Made by a program: the position numbers and the translations under genes. Under the pieces are notes generated by a model, which had not been told where the DNA came from, did not search any database, and was given only the letters and a program-made list of their open reading frames with translations. Shown here one piece after another: positions 6,564 to 13,158 of a DNA stretch of 13,158 bases (position 1 is the stretch's first letter; each line of letters opens with the position of its first letter). Source of the DNA: Bacillota bacterium (GTDB lineage: Bacteria > Bacillota > Clostridia > Peptostreptococcales > Anaerovoracaceae); the NCBI GenBank assembly GCA_029266295.1, contig JAQSXD010000049.1, positions 1 to 13,158 of the forward strand, in the 5' to 3' direction.

Positions 6564-8893
6564 TACTCCTTGATATGATCCGATATTCTAATGCTCCCTG
6601 CCCTAGCGGTACCTGCCGACGCCGCCAGGATCACCGTCCCAAATAGAACAAGCGGACAGAATAGATACGAAAAGATGGGATCAACAATAAATTGAAAGGA
6701 TGCTGCACCAAAAGAAGAAATAACTGATCCCGCCAGCATTTCTCCCAAAGTATTTGCCAGGAAAACCCCCAGCAGGACTCCTGCCGCCAGTACGAAGATC
6801 ACTCTTGCCAGATACTGGTGACGGATATCCGAATTATGAAATCCCGTTGCCTTCATCACAGCAATGGAATACCGATCCTTTGCCACAAGCATTTGCATAA
6901 ACAACAGGGTCACTAGCCCTGTAACCAGAATCGCCACACCTGCTGCAACGACAGATGCTTTTTCCACGGCAGCTATGGTGGCGCCAAAGGTTTCGGAAAC
7001 AAATTCATCCACACCGGTAACCTTAACATCTGCAAACAATGCTCTGTACTCTGAAACTTTGCGATCTGCATTTCGCTCGTCGCTTAGGGATGCGTAGATC
7101 ACGCACCAAATTTCCTCTGCTGAGGAATTGCTGAAAACAGCCTTCGCTGTTTTTCCGCCGTTTGTTATGTCAGAATAAATCCCGCATATGGTAAAGTGCT
7201 TTTCTTTCCCATCAATGATCACAGCGAGGGAATCGCCCGTGCGCTTGCTCAGCTCATCGGCATTCAGAACGGAAATGGCCAGCTCGTCATCCGTTTTAGG
7301 TCCTCGTCCCTGCGTATAGTTCACCGAAAAAACGGAATGATCTCCCAGCTCGATTTTCAACCGTTCTTTATTGTCAGTATCCGTTATCACTTCAAAGACT
7401 TTGGTTGTGAGAACAACGTATCTGTCAATCTCATCATCGCTTTCCATGGTTTTTGCAATCGCTTCCGCCCGCTCTCCAAGCCCGCCTTCGCTGCCATACC
7501 CGGACTTCTGCAGATCCATTCGGATGGAACACTGGCCAATTCCCATATAGGAAGTGAACGCGGGAGACGCAACGGTATTGTACAAATTCCGGGGCACCAG
7601 CATGATAAATACAGCTAAAATGAAGATCACCAGCATGGTAGTATAAAGACCCATCCGTGAAAGAACATCCTTAACGCCCAAAAGCACGTTGATGTTGACC
7701 CGCCTGTTTCTGCTGAGGCGAAATCCCTTTGACCCCTTCCCCTTTGCCTGTGTATTTCCAAAACGAATTGCCTCTGACGGCGAAATCTTCCGAAAGCGGT
7801 TCAGCACCCCGTTGACATATACCGTAACGGCAAGAAAAATCAGCAGAGCTCCTACTGCGCCCAGCATCGGAGCCGCATACCCGTATTGGCTTTCCCCCAA
7901 GGTTTTCCGGATGTTTTCAATGAGACGATCCTGGAATACAAGCGACAGAACGTAGCCCAAGCCGGAGCCCATTGCTGCAAGCACGGCATAGTTCGATAAA
8001 TAGATTTTTTTCATATCGGAGAGCCGGAGACCGATGGCCTTCATTACACCGATTTCCCGGTAATCATCCTCTATTTTTGCAAGAAGCGTAAGCCTTATAC
8101 ATAAAAACGCAATGGCCACCGTCAGCACACTGATCAGCAGGATGACTGCAATCATCAGCCCGTCAGAAACAGCATTCAAGGTTACAAATAACGGATAGGT
8201 CAACGTCGGCCCATTTGCTTCCAGACCCGCTTCCGCATATGCGGCTTCAAATAAAGAAAGTGCTTCCCTGTTTTTCAATTTGAATTCAATTAAATATTCT
8301 ATGGTTCCAAAGGGCTTCAGTTCTTCATAGTCATTTGGTCTTACGAGAAACCGTTTGGAAGAGGCCAGCAGGGAATTCATCTGAGAATCCCTCAGAAATC
8401 CCGCTACGGTAAACTCCTTCCCGCAAATCAATGCCGCATCACCAGCTTCAATGCCCTCTTTCCGGTAGCTTATGGGAACATAAACCTCCCCATCAAGGGG
8501 ATTGATTCGCTTTCCATCCAGATCGAGCAGATAATCAAAAGTCTCGTTTTGTATTGAAAACCCATTATCCTGCACATTACCCTGCAAAGGTCTCCCGTTA
8601 AAAAGAATCTGGTTGTTTTCAACATTCAGGAATTCCGCCAGCTGGTATGCTTCTACCGCCGCATTTTCTTCGGCAAAGGCCTCCAGCCGTTCCTCGTTCA
8701 CCGATCCCGAATGCATCTGCAGAAAATCCGGGGTCTTTGACTGCGTCATCAGAGTATCGATGGCCCCTGTCAAATGAATGATCAGGATCGCCGCAAGAGA
8801 AACCAGCATGGCCGCTGCGGTAATGAAAAGCATGGTTGTCAGAGTAACCACTTTGCTTCTTGCCATATCATTTCGGATCATTCTGTAATACAT
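6563..8893 (-). CDS. FtsX-family ABC transporter permease with two FtsX domains
   Basis: I place the start at ATG 8893 (776 residues), because TGGAGG lies eight bases upstream. The frame runs further to a TTG at 8914 that has no good ribosome site. There are eight likely membrane segments, at about 15-42, 247-271, 299-322, 341-363, 414-433, 646-669, 695-716 and 740-760. Segment 1 is followed by a large extracytoplasmic domain (about 45-245), and a second one lies at about 435-645. The two FtsX cores carry the REIGVMKAIG-type (about 279-288) and SIAVMKATG-type (about 676-684) cytoplasmic loops. Proteins of this build extrude lipids, peptides or antibiotics from the membrane rather than importing nutrients. 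The start lies 26 bases inside the end of the MFS gene, and the stop overlaps the ATPase start, so all three are one translational unit. The substrate is unknown. Confidence 0.9.
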   Translation of the reverse strand: MYYRMIRNDMARSKVVTLTTMLFITAAAMLVSLAAILIIHLTGAIDTLMTQSKTPDFLQMHSGSVNEERLEAFAEENAAVEAYQLAEFLNVENNQILFNGRPLQGNVQDNGFSIQNETFDYLLDLDGKRINPLDGEVYVPISYRKEGIEAGDAALICGKEFTVAGFLRDSQMNSLLASSKRFLVRPNDYEELKPFGTIEYLIEFKLKNREALSLFEAAYAEAGLEANGPTLTYPLFVTLNAVSDGLMIAVILLISVLTVAIAFLCIRLTLLAKIEDDYREIGVMKAIGLRLSDMKKIYLSNYAVLAAMGSGLGYVLSLVFQDRLIENIRKTLGESQYGYAAPMLGAVGALLIFLAVTVYVNGVLNRFRKISPSEAIRFGNTQAKGKGSKGFRLSRNRRVNINVLLGVKDVLSRMGLYTTMLVIFILAVFIMLVPRNLYNTVASPAFTSYMGIGQCSIRMDLQKSGYGSEGGLGERAEAIAKTMESDDEIDRYVVLTTKVFEVITDTDNKERLKIELGDHSVFSVNYTQGRGPKTDDELAISVLNADELSKRTGDSLAVIIDGKEKHFTICGIYSDITNGGKTAKAVFSNSSAEEIWCVIYASLSDERNADRKVSEYRALFADVKVTGVDEFVSETFGATIAAVEKASVVAAGVAILVTGLVTLLFMQMLVAKDRYSIAVMKATGFHNSDIRHQYLARVIFVLAAGVLLGVFLANTLGEMLAGSVISSFGAASFQFIVDPIFSYLFCPLVLFGTVILAASAGTARAGSIRISDHIKE

Positions 8894-10250
8894 AAGGCTC
8901 GCCTCCAGTTTCAAGGACTCTAATGGATTTTATGCGTAGCAGTATGATAGCAGACAAGCTCAAAAGAAGCCCCGCCATCAGGATGAGAAAACCGGTTCCT
9001 CTGCCGGTTCCAGTTCCTATAATCACGCCTACACTGCCGGATAGTCCGCCGCCTTTGACTAGCAAAGGAGTGAAAACGTGATCCGCCAGAATGCCCGACA
9101 CTGCATAAGCTGCCACATAGCCCAGCTGTGAAATCACGCCGATGAGTGCCCAAGCCCTTCCCTGCAGCTCATTGCTGATATTGGTCCGTATCAGATAGTC
9201 AAGGCTAGTATTGGCTACAGGCAGCATGGAAAAAAAGAAAAAACCTGCGGCGCAAACAAAAACGATGTTTTCTCTCAGCCCGAAGAATGCCATAAATATT
9301 CCCGCTCCAAACAGTGACGCACAAAGCTTATTCACAAAATTGTGTCTCATAGGAATGATCCCCACAAGTACGCTGGTGATCAGCATTCCGCAGGCCGAAA
9401 GGGTTAAAGTTGTTCCTAAGGCTGAACTGTCTGCAAAAGCAAGAATCATCGGTGTGGAAAGGGTCTGTATGAAACCGAGAAAAAATGTAATCACCGATCC
9501 CATGATAACAAGAACCAAAACACCTCTGTTGCCTGCTACGGCACGCCAGCCCTCCCGAAAATCGTCCCTCATGGAACCGGACGCCGATACACTCTCCCCG
9601 TGTAAGGGCGCCGATACTTGCTCCAAGTTTGAGGATGCTGATCCTCTCTCCCTTTTTGATGCAAGGCTTCGTCTCACAAACAGGATCGCGCTGGCAGTCA
9701 CAAAGAAGGTGCAAATATCGATGACCAAAAGCAGCTTAATATCGAATGCTCTCAGAAGATAGCCGGCAAGAATGGGAGAGATTAAATACTTTGAAGATCC
9801 GGCGGCCTGCACAAGCCCGCTTGCCTTGGTATAATCCTCCCGGGATAATAAATCTGTAATCGATGCTCTGTAGGCAGGCTCCAAAAGCGATGAAAACACC
9901 GAACTGATGGTAACGCCTATGCAGATCTGCCAGAGCTGTGTATTCCTCAGGAGCATGCAGATCAAAATAAACAGGATTCCCAGCGCAGAGAGGCTGTCGC
10001 CAAGAAGCATCAGGAGCCTGCGATCATACCGGTCTGCAAGAACTCCTGCCACCGGACTCAGCAGCAGTGAGGGTAGGAAGGCGAGCAAAGATACAAGCGC
10101 CAGCCCCGAGACCTTTCCTGTCACCTGATACACATAAACACCAAGGCCAAAAGAGGTGAGGCCGCTTCCGATGAGAGAAATCAGTTCACCGGTCCACAGA
10201 ATAAGAAATATTGAAAAAGGGCTTCGCTTCTTTTCAATCACTTGGTTCAT
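8868..10250 (-). CDS. MFS transporter, MefA-like/MFS_3-type exporter
   Basis: This 460-residue protein has about 12 hydrophobic segments and the MFS motif-A loop GVLADRYDRR (69-78) between segments 2 and 3. The N-terminal half, with WTGELISLIGSGL and LEPAYRASITDLL, resembles drug exporters of the MFS_3 / macrolide-efflux group. Between segments 6 and 7 a hydrophilic Ser/Ala-rich loop (about 195-228) is encoded by three degenerate 27-base repeats. The ATG overlaps the tetR stop codon (ATGA) and lacks a strong ribosome site (only GGTGG), so it probably relies on coupling from tetR. Its 3' end overlaps the ABC permease gene. Pairing with TetR suggests efflux of a toxic compound; a specific drug cannot be named. 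Confidence 0.88.
   Translation of the reverse strand: MNQVIEKKRSPFSIFLILWTGELISLIGSGLTSFGLGVYVYQVTGKVSGLALVSLLAFLPSLLLSPVAGVLADRYDRRLLMLLGDSLSALGILFILICMLLRNTQLWQICIGVTISSVFSSLLEPAYRASITDLLSREDYTKASGLVQAAGSSKYLISPILAGYLLRAFDIKLLLVIDICTFFVTASAILFVRRSLASKRERGSASSNLEQVSAPLHGESVSASGSMRDDFREGWRAVAGNRGVLVLVIMGSVITFFLGFIQTLSTPMILAFADSSALGTTLTLSACGMLITSVLVGIIPMRHNFVNKLCASLFGAGIFMAFFGLRENIVFVCAAGFFFFSMLPVANTSLDYLIRTNISNELQGRAWALIGVISQLGYVAAYAVSGILADHVFTPLLVKGGGLSGSVGVIIGTGTGRGTGFLILMAGLLLSLSAIILLRIKSIRVLETGGEPYVLQNDPK
9580..9660 (-). repeat. Three degenerate 27-bp tandem repeats in the MFS central loop
   Basis: Plus-strand units begin at 9580, 9607 and 9634. Each starts GAcGCcGATac... or a close variant, has CTCC at positions 15-18, and is 27 bases (nine codons) long. 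By eye, pairwise identity is 19, 18 and 17 of 27. They encode the Ser/Ala-rich loop between membrane segments 6 and 7, roughly residues 197-224. Confidence 0.55.
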
Positions 10251-10942
10251 TTGGAGCCACCGCTCTGTTGCTCATTTCCCCTGTGTTTTCTTTCTGCGGT
10301 CCCTTCTTCCTCCAAGCTGCCGCCGATGGTCTGCTCGATATAGGACAGGCTTCCCGGTTCCGCTCCAAGAAGCCGCTCCAGATTGAAAGAAAATGCTTTG
10401 ATTCGTCCTCGCAGCTCCTCCTCCGTCATTCTGACCATGTCTGCATCAAAGACTGTGTTGGCATAAACAACAATCATTTCCATACAGGCTTCAGGGTAAG
10501 GCGTATTAAAAATTCCCTTTTCGATCCCCTCCCGAATAATGCCGGATAGTATGGGTACGACCTCTCTGAAAATCATCTTCTGTAATTTTTGGTGCATGAG
10601 GGCATTCTGCGGCTTATGAATGTGTTCCATAATTTCTCTTCCGCTTTCCCCACTGATATTCAATGCGCTTACTACGCCCAGAATTCGACTGGCTATCGGC
10701 AGGTCTTTGTCAGCTGCTATCTCCTTTGCTGCTGCCATAAGCCGGAGATTGTACCGCTCAATCAGCGCGTCCATAATATCCTCTTTGGATTTGAAGTGAT
10801 AATACAGGGTGCCTCTGGCAATTCCCACCTTCTCCAGAATATCTCCGGTGCTGGTTCCGTCAAATCCTTTTCCGGAAAAAAGCTCATCCGCCGCATCCAG
10901 GATTTCATTTCTTCGCTCTTCCGCTTCCTTTACAATTCTCAT
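10247..10942 (-). CDS. TetR/AcrR-family transcriptional repressor
   Basis: I place the start at ATG 10942 (231 residues, MRIVKEAEER...), because GAGGGG lies six bases upstream; the longer frame from 10975 has no ribosome site. Residues 10-55 form the TetR DNA-binding domain: EILDAADELF, then the helix-turn-helix around 29-50 with STGDILEKVGIARGTLYYHF, and KSKEDIM, all hallmarks of the family. The C-terminal part (about 60-231) is the variable ligand and dimer domain and gives no ligand clue. It is first in the operon with the MFS and ABC genes and overlaps the MFS start (ATGA). A perfect palindrome in its own promoter is the likely binding site, so it should repress itself and the exporters until a ligand binds. 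Confidence 0.93.
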   Translation of the reverse strand: MRIVKEAEERRNEILDAADELFSGKGFDGTSTGDILEKVGIARGTLYYHFKSKEDIMDALIERYNLRLMAAAKEIAADKDLPIASRILGVVSALNISGESGREIMEHIHKPQNALMHQKLQKMIFREVVPILSGIIREGIEKGIFNTPYPEACMEMIVVYANTVFDADMVRMTEEELRGRIKAFSFNLERLLGAEPGSLSYIEQTIGGSLEEEGTAERKHRGNEQQSGGSK

Positions 10943-10997
10943 CTGATTCCCCTCACATAGTATAAAAGTTCCCACCCAACAGGATGTTTATTCCAAT

Positions 10998-11027
10998 TTT
11001 ATAAATAGCCGACCGACTGTCGGTCAA
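10998..11027 (-). promoter_or_regulatory. Promoter of the tetR-MFS-ABC operon
   Basis: On the minus strand, -35 TTGACC (11027-11022) and -10 TATAAA (11003-10998) are separated by 18 bases, about 56 bases upstream of the tetR ATG. Both boxes are close to the sigma-A consensus. The spacer holds the palindrome described separately. Confidence 0.75.
11011..11025. promoter_or_regulatory. Probable TetR operator, perfect 15-bp palindrome
   Basis: GACCGAC-T-GTCGGTC is a perfect inverted repeat with seven-base arms around one central base. It overlaps the -35 box by four bases and fills most of the spacer of the tetR promoter, where a bound dimer would block RNA polymerase. GACCGAC/GTCGGTC half-sites are common among TetR/AcrR operators. 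Confidence 0.85.
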
Positions 11028-11119
11028 TAAATAGATTATCGCAATCCATCCGGAATGTCAATGGTAAATCTTTTTTATCCACCTTAGAATTTCCGAACTT
11101 AGAATTCAGAAAAATCGCC

Positions 11120-11165
11120 TATCTACAATAAAAGGTGAGACCCTATCCATCAGGGATAGAGTCTC
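11120..11165 (-). terminator. Intrinsic terminator of the right AsrA/AsrB operon
   Basis: GAGACCCTATCC (11137-11148) pairs with GGATAGAGTCTC (11154-11165): twelve positions with one C-A mismatch and a five-base loop. Read on the minus strand, the stem begins seven bases after the AsrB-like stop and is followed by ACCTTTTATTG. No T-run lies on the plus side, so it acts on the minus strand. Confidence 0.8.
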
Positions 11166-11171
11166 GATTCC

Positions 11172-12008
11172 TTAGTATTCGCTGGGCATCTCACCGAGTT
11201 CTGCCATGGAAAATACGGGTCCATCTATGCATACATACCGGTGTCCGATGTTACATTTACCACACTTGCCTACACCGCAGGTCATACGCATTTCAAGGGT
11301 GGTATAAATTCGCTCCGGCGGCAATCCGTACTGAACAAAGGCATTGGAAAGCGCCTTGATCATGGGCGGAGGACCGCAGAGAACCGCCGTCGTCTTTTCC
11401 AGGTCAAAGGGAATCTTTTCAATCAGAGTATGGGGAAAGCCCACGAACTGATTCCAACCTTCCGCCGGGCTGTCGATGGTCTGATAAAATTCCGTATCCG
11501 GCATTTGGGCCCATTTTTCAAAATCATAGGAAAAGATGAAGTCCCCGGGTGTCCTGGCTGCCATAAGCATTTTGATTTTGCCATACCGATCCCGATAAGC
11601 AGGATCAAAGACATAATCGATCATCGGTCTCAGAGGAGCGAGGCCAAGGCCTCCTGTCACATAAAACAGATCGCTGCCCTCCATCTTTTCAAGGGGAAAA
11701 GAATTACCGAAGGGCCCTCTGATCCAAACGGTGCTGCCCTCACTGAGCATATGGATGTTTTCAGTGACATAGCCTGTTCGCTTGACGGTCAGTTCCATAT
11801 GATCCTTGATCAGAGGGCTTGAGGCAAACCCGAAGGTACACTCTCCAATCCCTGCCACGCTGAATTCAACAAACTGGCCGGGTCTGTAATCAAAAGGTTC
11901 ATCAAGCTTCAGCCGAAAAGTCTTCACATCCTGCGTCTCTGATTTTGTCTCCTGAATCACTTCCATGATCACGGCACGGGACGGAAGATATGGATTTTGT
12001 AAGCTCAT
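11172..12008 (-). CDS. Second AsrB-like FAD/NAD(P)-binding oxidoreductase with 2Fe-2S cluster
   Basis: I place the start at ATG 12008 (278 residues, MSLQNPYLPS...), with GGAGG seven bases upstream; the longer frame to 12125 runs back into the AsrA-like gene and lacks a ribosome site. The protein has the ferredoxin-reductase-like FAD domain (about 10-115, with YRPGQFVEFSV and RGPFGNSFP), a nucleotide-binding domain starting at TGGLGLAP, and cluster ligands C244, C249, C252 and C260. Length fits AsrB. It overlaps the AsrA-like stop by four bases (ATGA), so the pair is made in step. It is clearly related to, but diverged from, the left copy (for example TGGLGLAPLR against TGGTGLAPVR). The known family role is passing NAD(P)H electrons to an AsrA-type partner. 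It is the last gene of its operon; no siroheme subunit follows. Confidence 0.88.
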   Translation of the reverse strand: MSLQNPYLPSRAVIMEVIQETKSETQDVKTFRLKLDEPFDYRPGQFVEFSVAGIGECTFGFASSPLIKDHMELTVKRTGYVTENIHMLSEGSTVWIRGPFGNSFPLEKMEGSDLFYVTGGLGLAPLRPMIDYVFDPAYRDRYGKIKMLMAARTPGDFIFSYDFEKWAQMPDTEFYQTIDSPAEGWNQFVGFPHTLIEKIPFDLEKTTAVLCGPPPMIKALSNAFVQYGLPPERIYTTLEMRMTCGVGKCGKCNIGHRYVCIDGPVFSMAELGEMPSEY

Positions 12009-13066
12009 ACAGGCACCTCCCCTTTTGTCTCTAATCGACTCCTGATGTCCGCAACCGTGTTTCTGATATTGAGCCCACCGGGACAGGAGCGGATGCAGCG
12101 CCCGCATCCGGTGCAGGCAATGCATCCATAATTTTCAGGGATATACAGATATTTATGAAGTACCCGCTGACGAAACCGCTCATATTTCTTGGTTCTTGGA
12201 TTATGCCCTCCTGCATGGAGTGTAAATTTGGGATACATGCAGCTGTCCCAGACTCTCGTGCGGGTAACGATTCCGTTTTTCTCCGAATCACGAAGGTTGA
12301 AGCAGTGACAGGTGGGACAAATGAAGGTACAGGTACCGCAGCCGATACAGCCTTCTGCATATTTCTCCCATGGCATGGCGTTGAAGACCTCCCCTTCTGT
12401 GGTATTGAGTACCAAAGACTCCGCTCCATGTGAAGCAGGTTCCGCTCCATGTGAAGCAGGTTCCGTCCCAGGCGAAACCGGATTTGACAATGCCGCAGCG
12501 GTTCCCGAAAACAGGTCGATCCCTTTTTCTGTCAGAGGTTTATAAACAGCTCCGTCGTGCTGCAGCGTAAGAAAACCGTCACAGTCCACAGAAAAAGCTG
12601 GATTGAGCCCTCTTTCCTCACAGAAGCACCCTGCTTTCTTTTCCCGGCAGTTCATTCCGACGATGGTGAGAAACTCCCTTCTATTGTTGTAAAAACTGTC
12701 CTTGAAACGCCCCTGCTCTCCGGTAAACACCTCGTCAAGAACGTTCATTGCAGCGACATCACAGGGCTTTGCTCCCACAAGCAGCACCGGTTTGATCACC
12801 TGCGCCTCTTCCACTCGATTCTCCAGAAAGCGCATCACATCTTCCGCTCTCGGGAAGACAATCTCTTTGGGTGATTTATAGGGAAGGCCATCGTCAAGAA
12901 CGATGTCACTCACATCTTTTACTTCATCATATACCAGTTTGTTATCCGCCATGACCGGAGCAACGACAGTAAACTTCTGCAAGAGGTCATCCAAAGCGGC
13001 GCTCAGCTGATTCCCAGTCATGACATGTGAAGAACCAAAGCTAGAGAGCATTTCATATCCCGACAA
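12005..13066 (-). CDS. Second AsrA-like 4Fe-4S electron-transfer protein (stand-alone)
   Basis: I prefer the TTG at 13066 (353 residues): AGGAGG lies eight bases upstream, whereas the outermost GTG at 13075 overlaps that ribosome site. In the TTG numbering the protein has the AKPCD motif (99-103) and cysteines C140, C147 and C149, as in AsrA. Two ferredoxin-type sets follow, C240-C243-C246-C250 (then C253, C255) and C315-C318-C321-C324-C328. There is no TorD part, unlike the left copy, and length is normal for AsrA. A repeat-encoded Ser/His/Gly/Ala/Glu/Pro linker (about 198-217) separates the N-terminal domain from the cluster domain. It overlaps the preceding partial gene by 14 bases and the AsrB-like gene by four. 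Inference: it relays electrons from AsrB to the protein encoded upstream. Confidence 0.88.
   Translation of the reverse strand: MSGYEMLSSFGSSHVMTGNQLSAALDDLLQKFTVVAPVMADNKLVYDEVKDVSDIVLDDGLPYKSPKEIVFPRAEDVMRFLENRVEEAQVIKPVLLVGAKPCDVAAMNVLDEVFTGEQGRFKDSFYNNRREFLTIVGMNCREKKAGCFCEERGLNPAFSVDCDGFLTLQHDGAVYKPLTEKGIDLFSGTAAALSNPVSPGTEPASHGAEPASHGAESLVLNTTEGEVFNAMPWEKYAEGCIGCGTCTFICPTCHCFNLRDSEKNGIVTRTRVWDSCMYPKFTLHAGGHNPRTKKYERFRQRVLHKYLYIPENYGCIACTGCGRCIRSCPGGLNIRNTVADIRSRLETKGEVPV
12420..12465 (-). repeat. 21-bp tandem repeat in the AsrA-like linker, two perfect copies plus a decayed third
   Basis: A 21-base unit beginning CCGCTCCATGTGAAG occurs at 12421-12441 and again, identical in all 21 bases, at 12442-12462. 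A third, degenerate copy follows at 12463-12483 (about 14 of 21 matches by eye). The unit is seven codons long and encodes SHGAEPA-type heptads in frame. Confidence 0.85.
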
Positions 13067-13157
13067 TGCAGTCACCTCCTAAAAAAGCCACCTGGGGATC
13101 ATCTGCCTCGTACCGGTTCATGACCGGCGTGGCTTCCGGATCGACTCCTGCTTTAAA
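13053..13157 (-). CDS. C-terminal end of an unidentified protein, cut by the right window edge
   Basis: This is the only minus-strand frame open from the right edge; the other two stop within a few codons to about forty bases. Thirty-four codons are visible, ending D-C-I-V-G-I and a TGA at 13055-13053. The stop lies 14 bases inside the AsrA-like gene that follows, and the AGGAGG of that gene falls inside this frame, which is a typical operon arrangement and supports a real gene. I do not recognise the family. By position it is the likely electron-transfer partner, or catalytic protein, of the AsrA/AsrB pair; that is inference only. Confidence 0.6.
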   Translation of the reverse strand, partial: FKAGVDPEATPVMNRYEADDPQVAFLGGDCIVGI

Positions 13158-13158
13158 A

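Larger units (their letters stand above)
10943..11136. other. Intergenic region between the tetR and right redox operons
   Basis: Apart from the tetR leader, promoter and operator, and the terminator tail, I see no gene here. A nine-base direct repeat (CTTAGAATT at 11083-11091 and 11098-11106) lies between them with no obvious role. Confidence 0.5.

Noticed and set aside
10943..10975. Eleven-residue N-terminal extension of the TetR protein
   Set aside because: GAGGGG six bases before the ATG at 10942 sets the start, and the family normally begins close to the EILDAA helix.
11083..11106. Nine-base direct repeat CTTAGAATT between the two central minus-strand operons
   Set aside because: It lies downstream of one operon and beyond the promoter of the other, is AT-rich and short, and may be chance.
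12009..12125. Longer N-terminus of the right AsrB-like protein
   Set aside because: The extension lies inside the AsrA-like gene in another frame and lacks a ribosome site; the ATG at 12008 has GGAGG at ideal distance.
2374..13066. Annotation of either AsrA/AsrB pair as dissimilatory sulfite reductase
   Set aside because: No siroheme subunit gene follows either pair before the terminators, and the left pair carries a TorD domain and a DmsB-like partner, which point to a molybdoenzyme instead.
11172..13157. Right pair as subunits of a group 3b NiFe hydrogenase
   Set aside because: In those operons the small and large hydrogenase subunits usually follow the AsrB-like gene; here a terminator follows directly. 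The upstream tail also lacks the cysteine pair expected near the end of a NiFe large subunit.
1..13158. Mobile elements, CRISPR arrays, tRNA or rRNA genes
   Set aside because: I found no transposase or integrase motif, terminal inverted repeats, regularly spaced repeats with spacers, or tRNA-like cloverleaf. The only tandem repeats are in-frame and inside genes.

Overview
The window looks like the chromosome of an anaerobic Gram-positive bacterium of the class Clostridia. This is inferred from soluble iron-sulfur and flavin proteins of the AsrA/AsrB type, strong GGAGG-type ribosome binding sites, a YaiI/YqxD-family gene behind an ABC-F gene, and a moderate G+C content. The genus cannot be read from the sequence. 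There are ten complete protein genes, and both window edges cut through a further gene. No RNA gene, CRISPR array, insertion sequence or integrase was seen.

Left region (2-3165, plus strand): a redox operon. It starts with the truncated end of a four-cluster ferredoxin-type subunit of the DmsB/PhsB/NrfC kind. Next comes an unusual fusion of a TorD-family molybdoenzyme chaperone to an AsrA-like iron-sulfur protein, then an AsrB-like FAD/NAD/2Fe-2S reductase. The genes abut or overlap, and an intrinsic terminator follows. The simplest reading is that a molybdopterin enzyme encoded just left of the window is fed with electrons from NAD(P)H through AsrB, AsrA and the ferredoxin subunit. That would be a soluble chain without a membrane anchor. 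The substrate is unknown and the catalytic gene is not visible.

Middle plus-strand pair (3437-5759): a Uup/YfmR-type ABC-F translation factor with its own likely promoter and a small leader hairpin, followed by a YaiI/YqxD-family protein.

Middle minus-strand operon (10942 down to 5784): a TetR-family repressor, an MFS exporter, an FtsX-type ABC permease and its ATPase. All four are linked by overlapping stops and starts. A perfect 15-bp palindrome lies inside the promoter in front of tetR, so the whole export module is probably self-regulated and induced by a toxic compound.

Right region (13157 down to 11172, minus strand): a second, diverged AsrA/AsrB pair behind an unidentified protein cut by the right edge, ending in an intrinsic terminator. 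The two AsrA/AsrB modules point toward each other and flank the translation-factor and efflux genes. In-frame short repeats sit in inter-domain linkers of three unrelated genes (ABC-F, MFS and the right AsrA-like gene).
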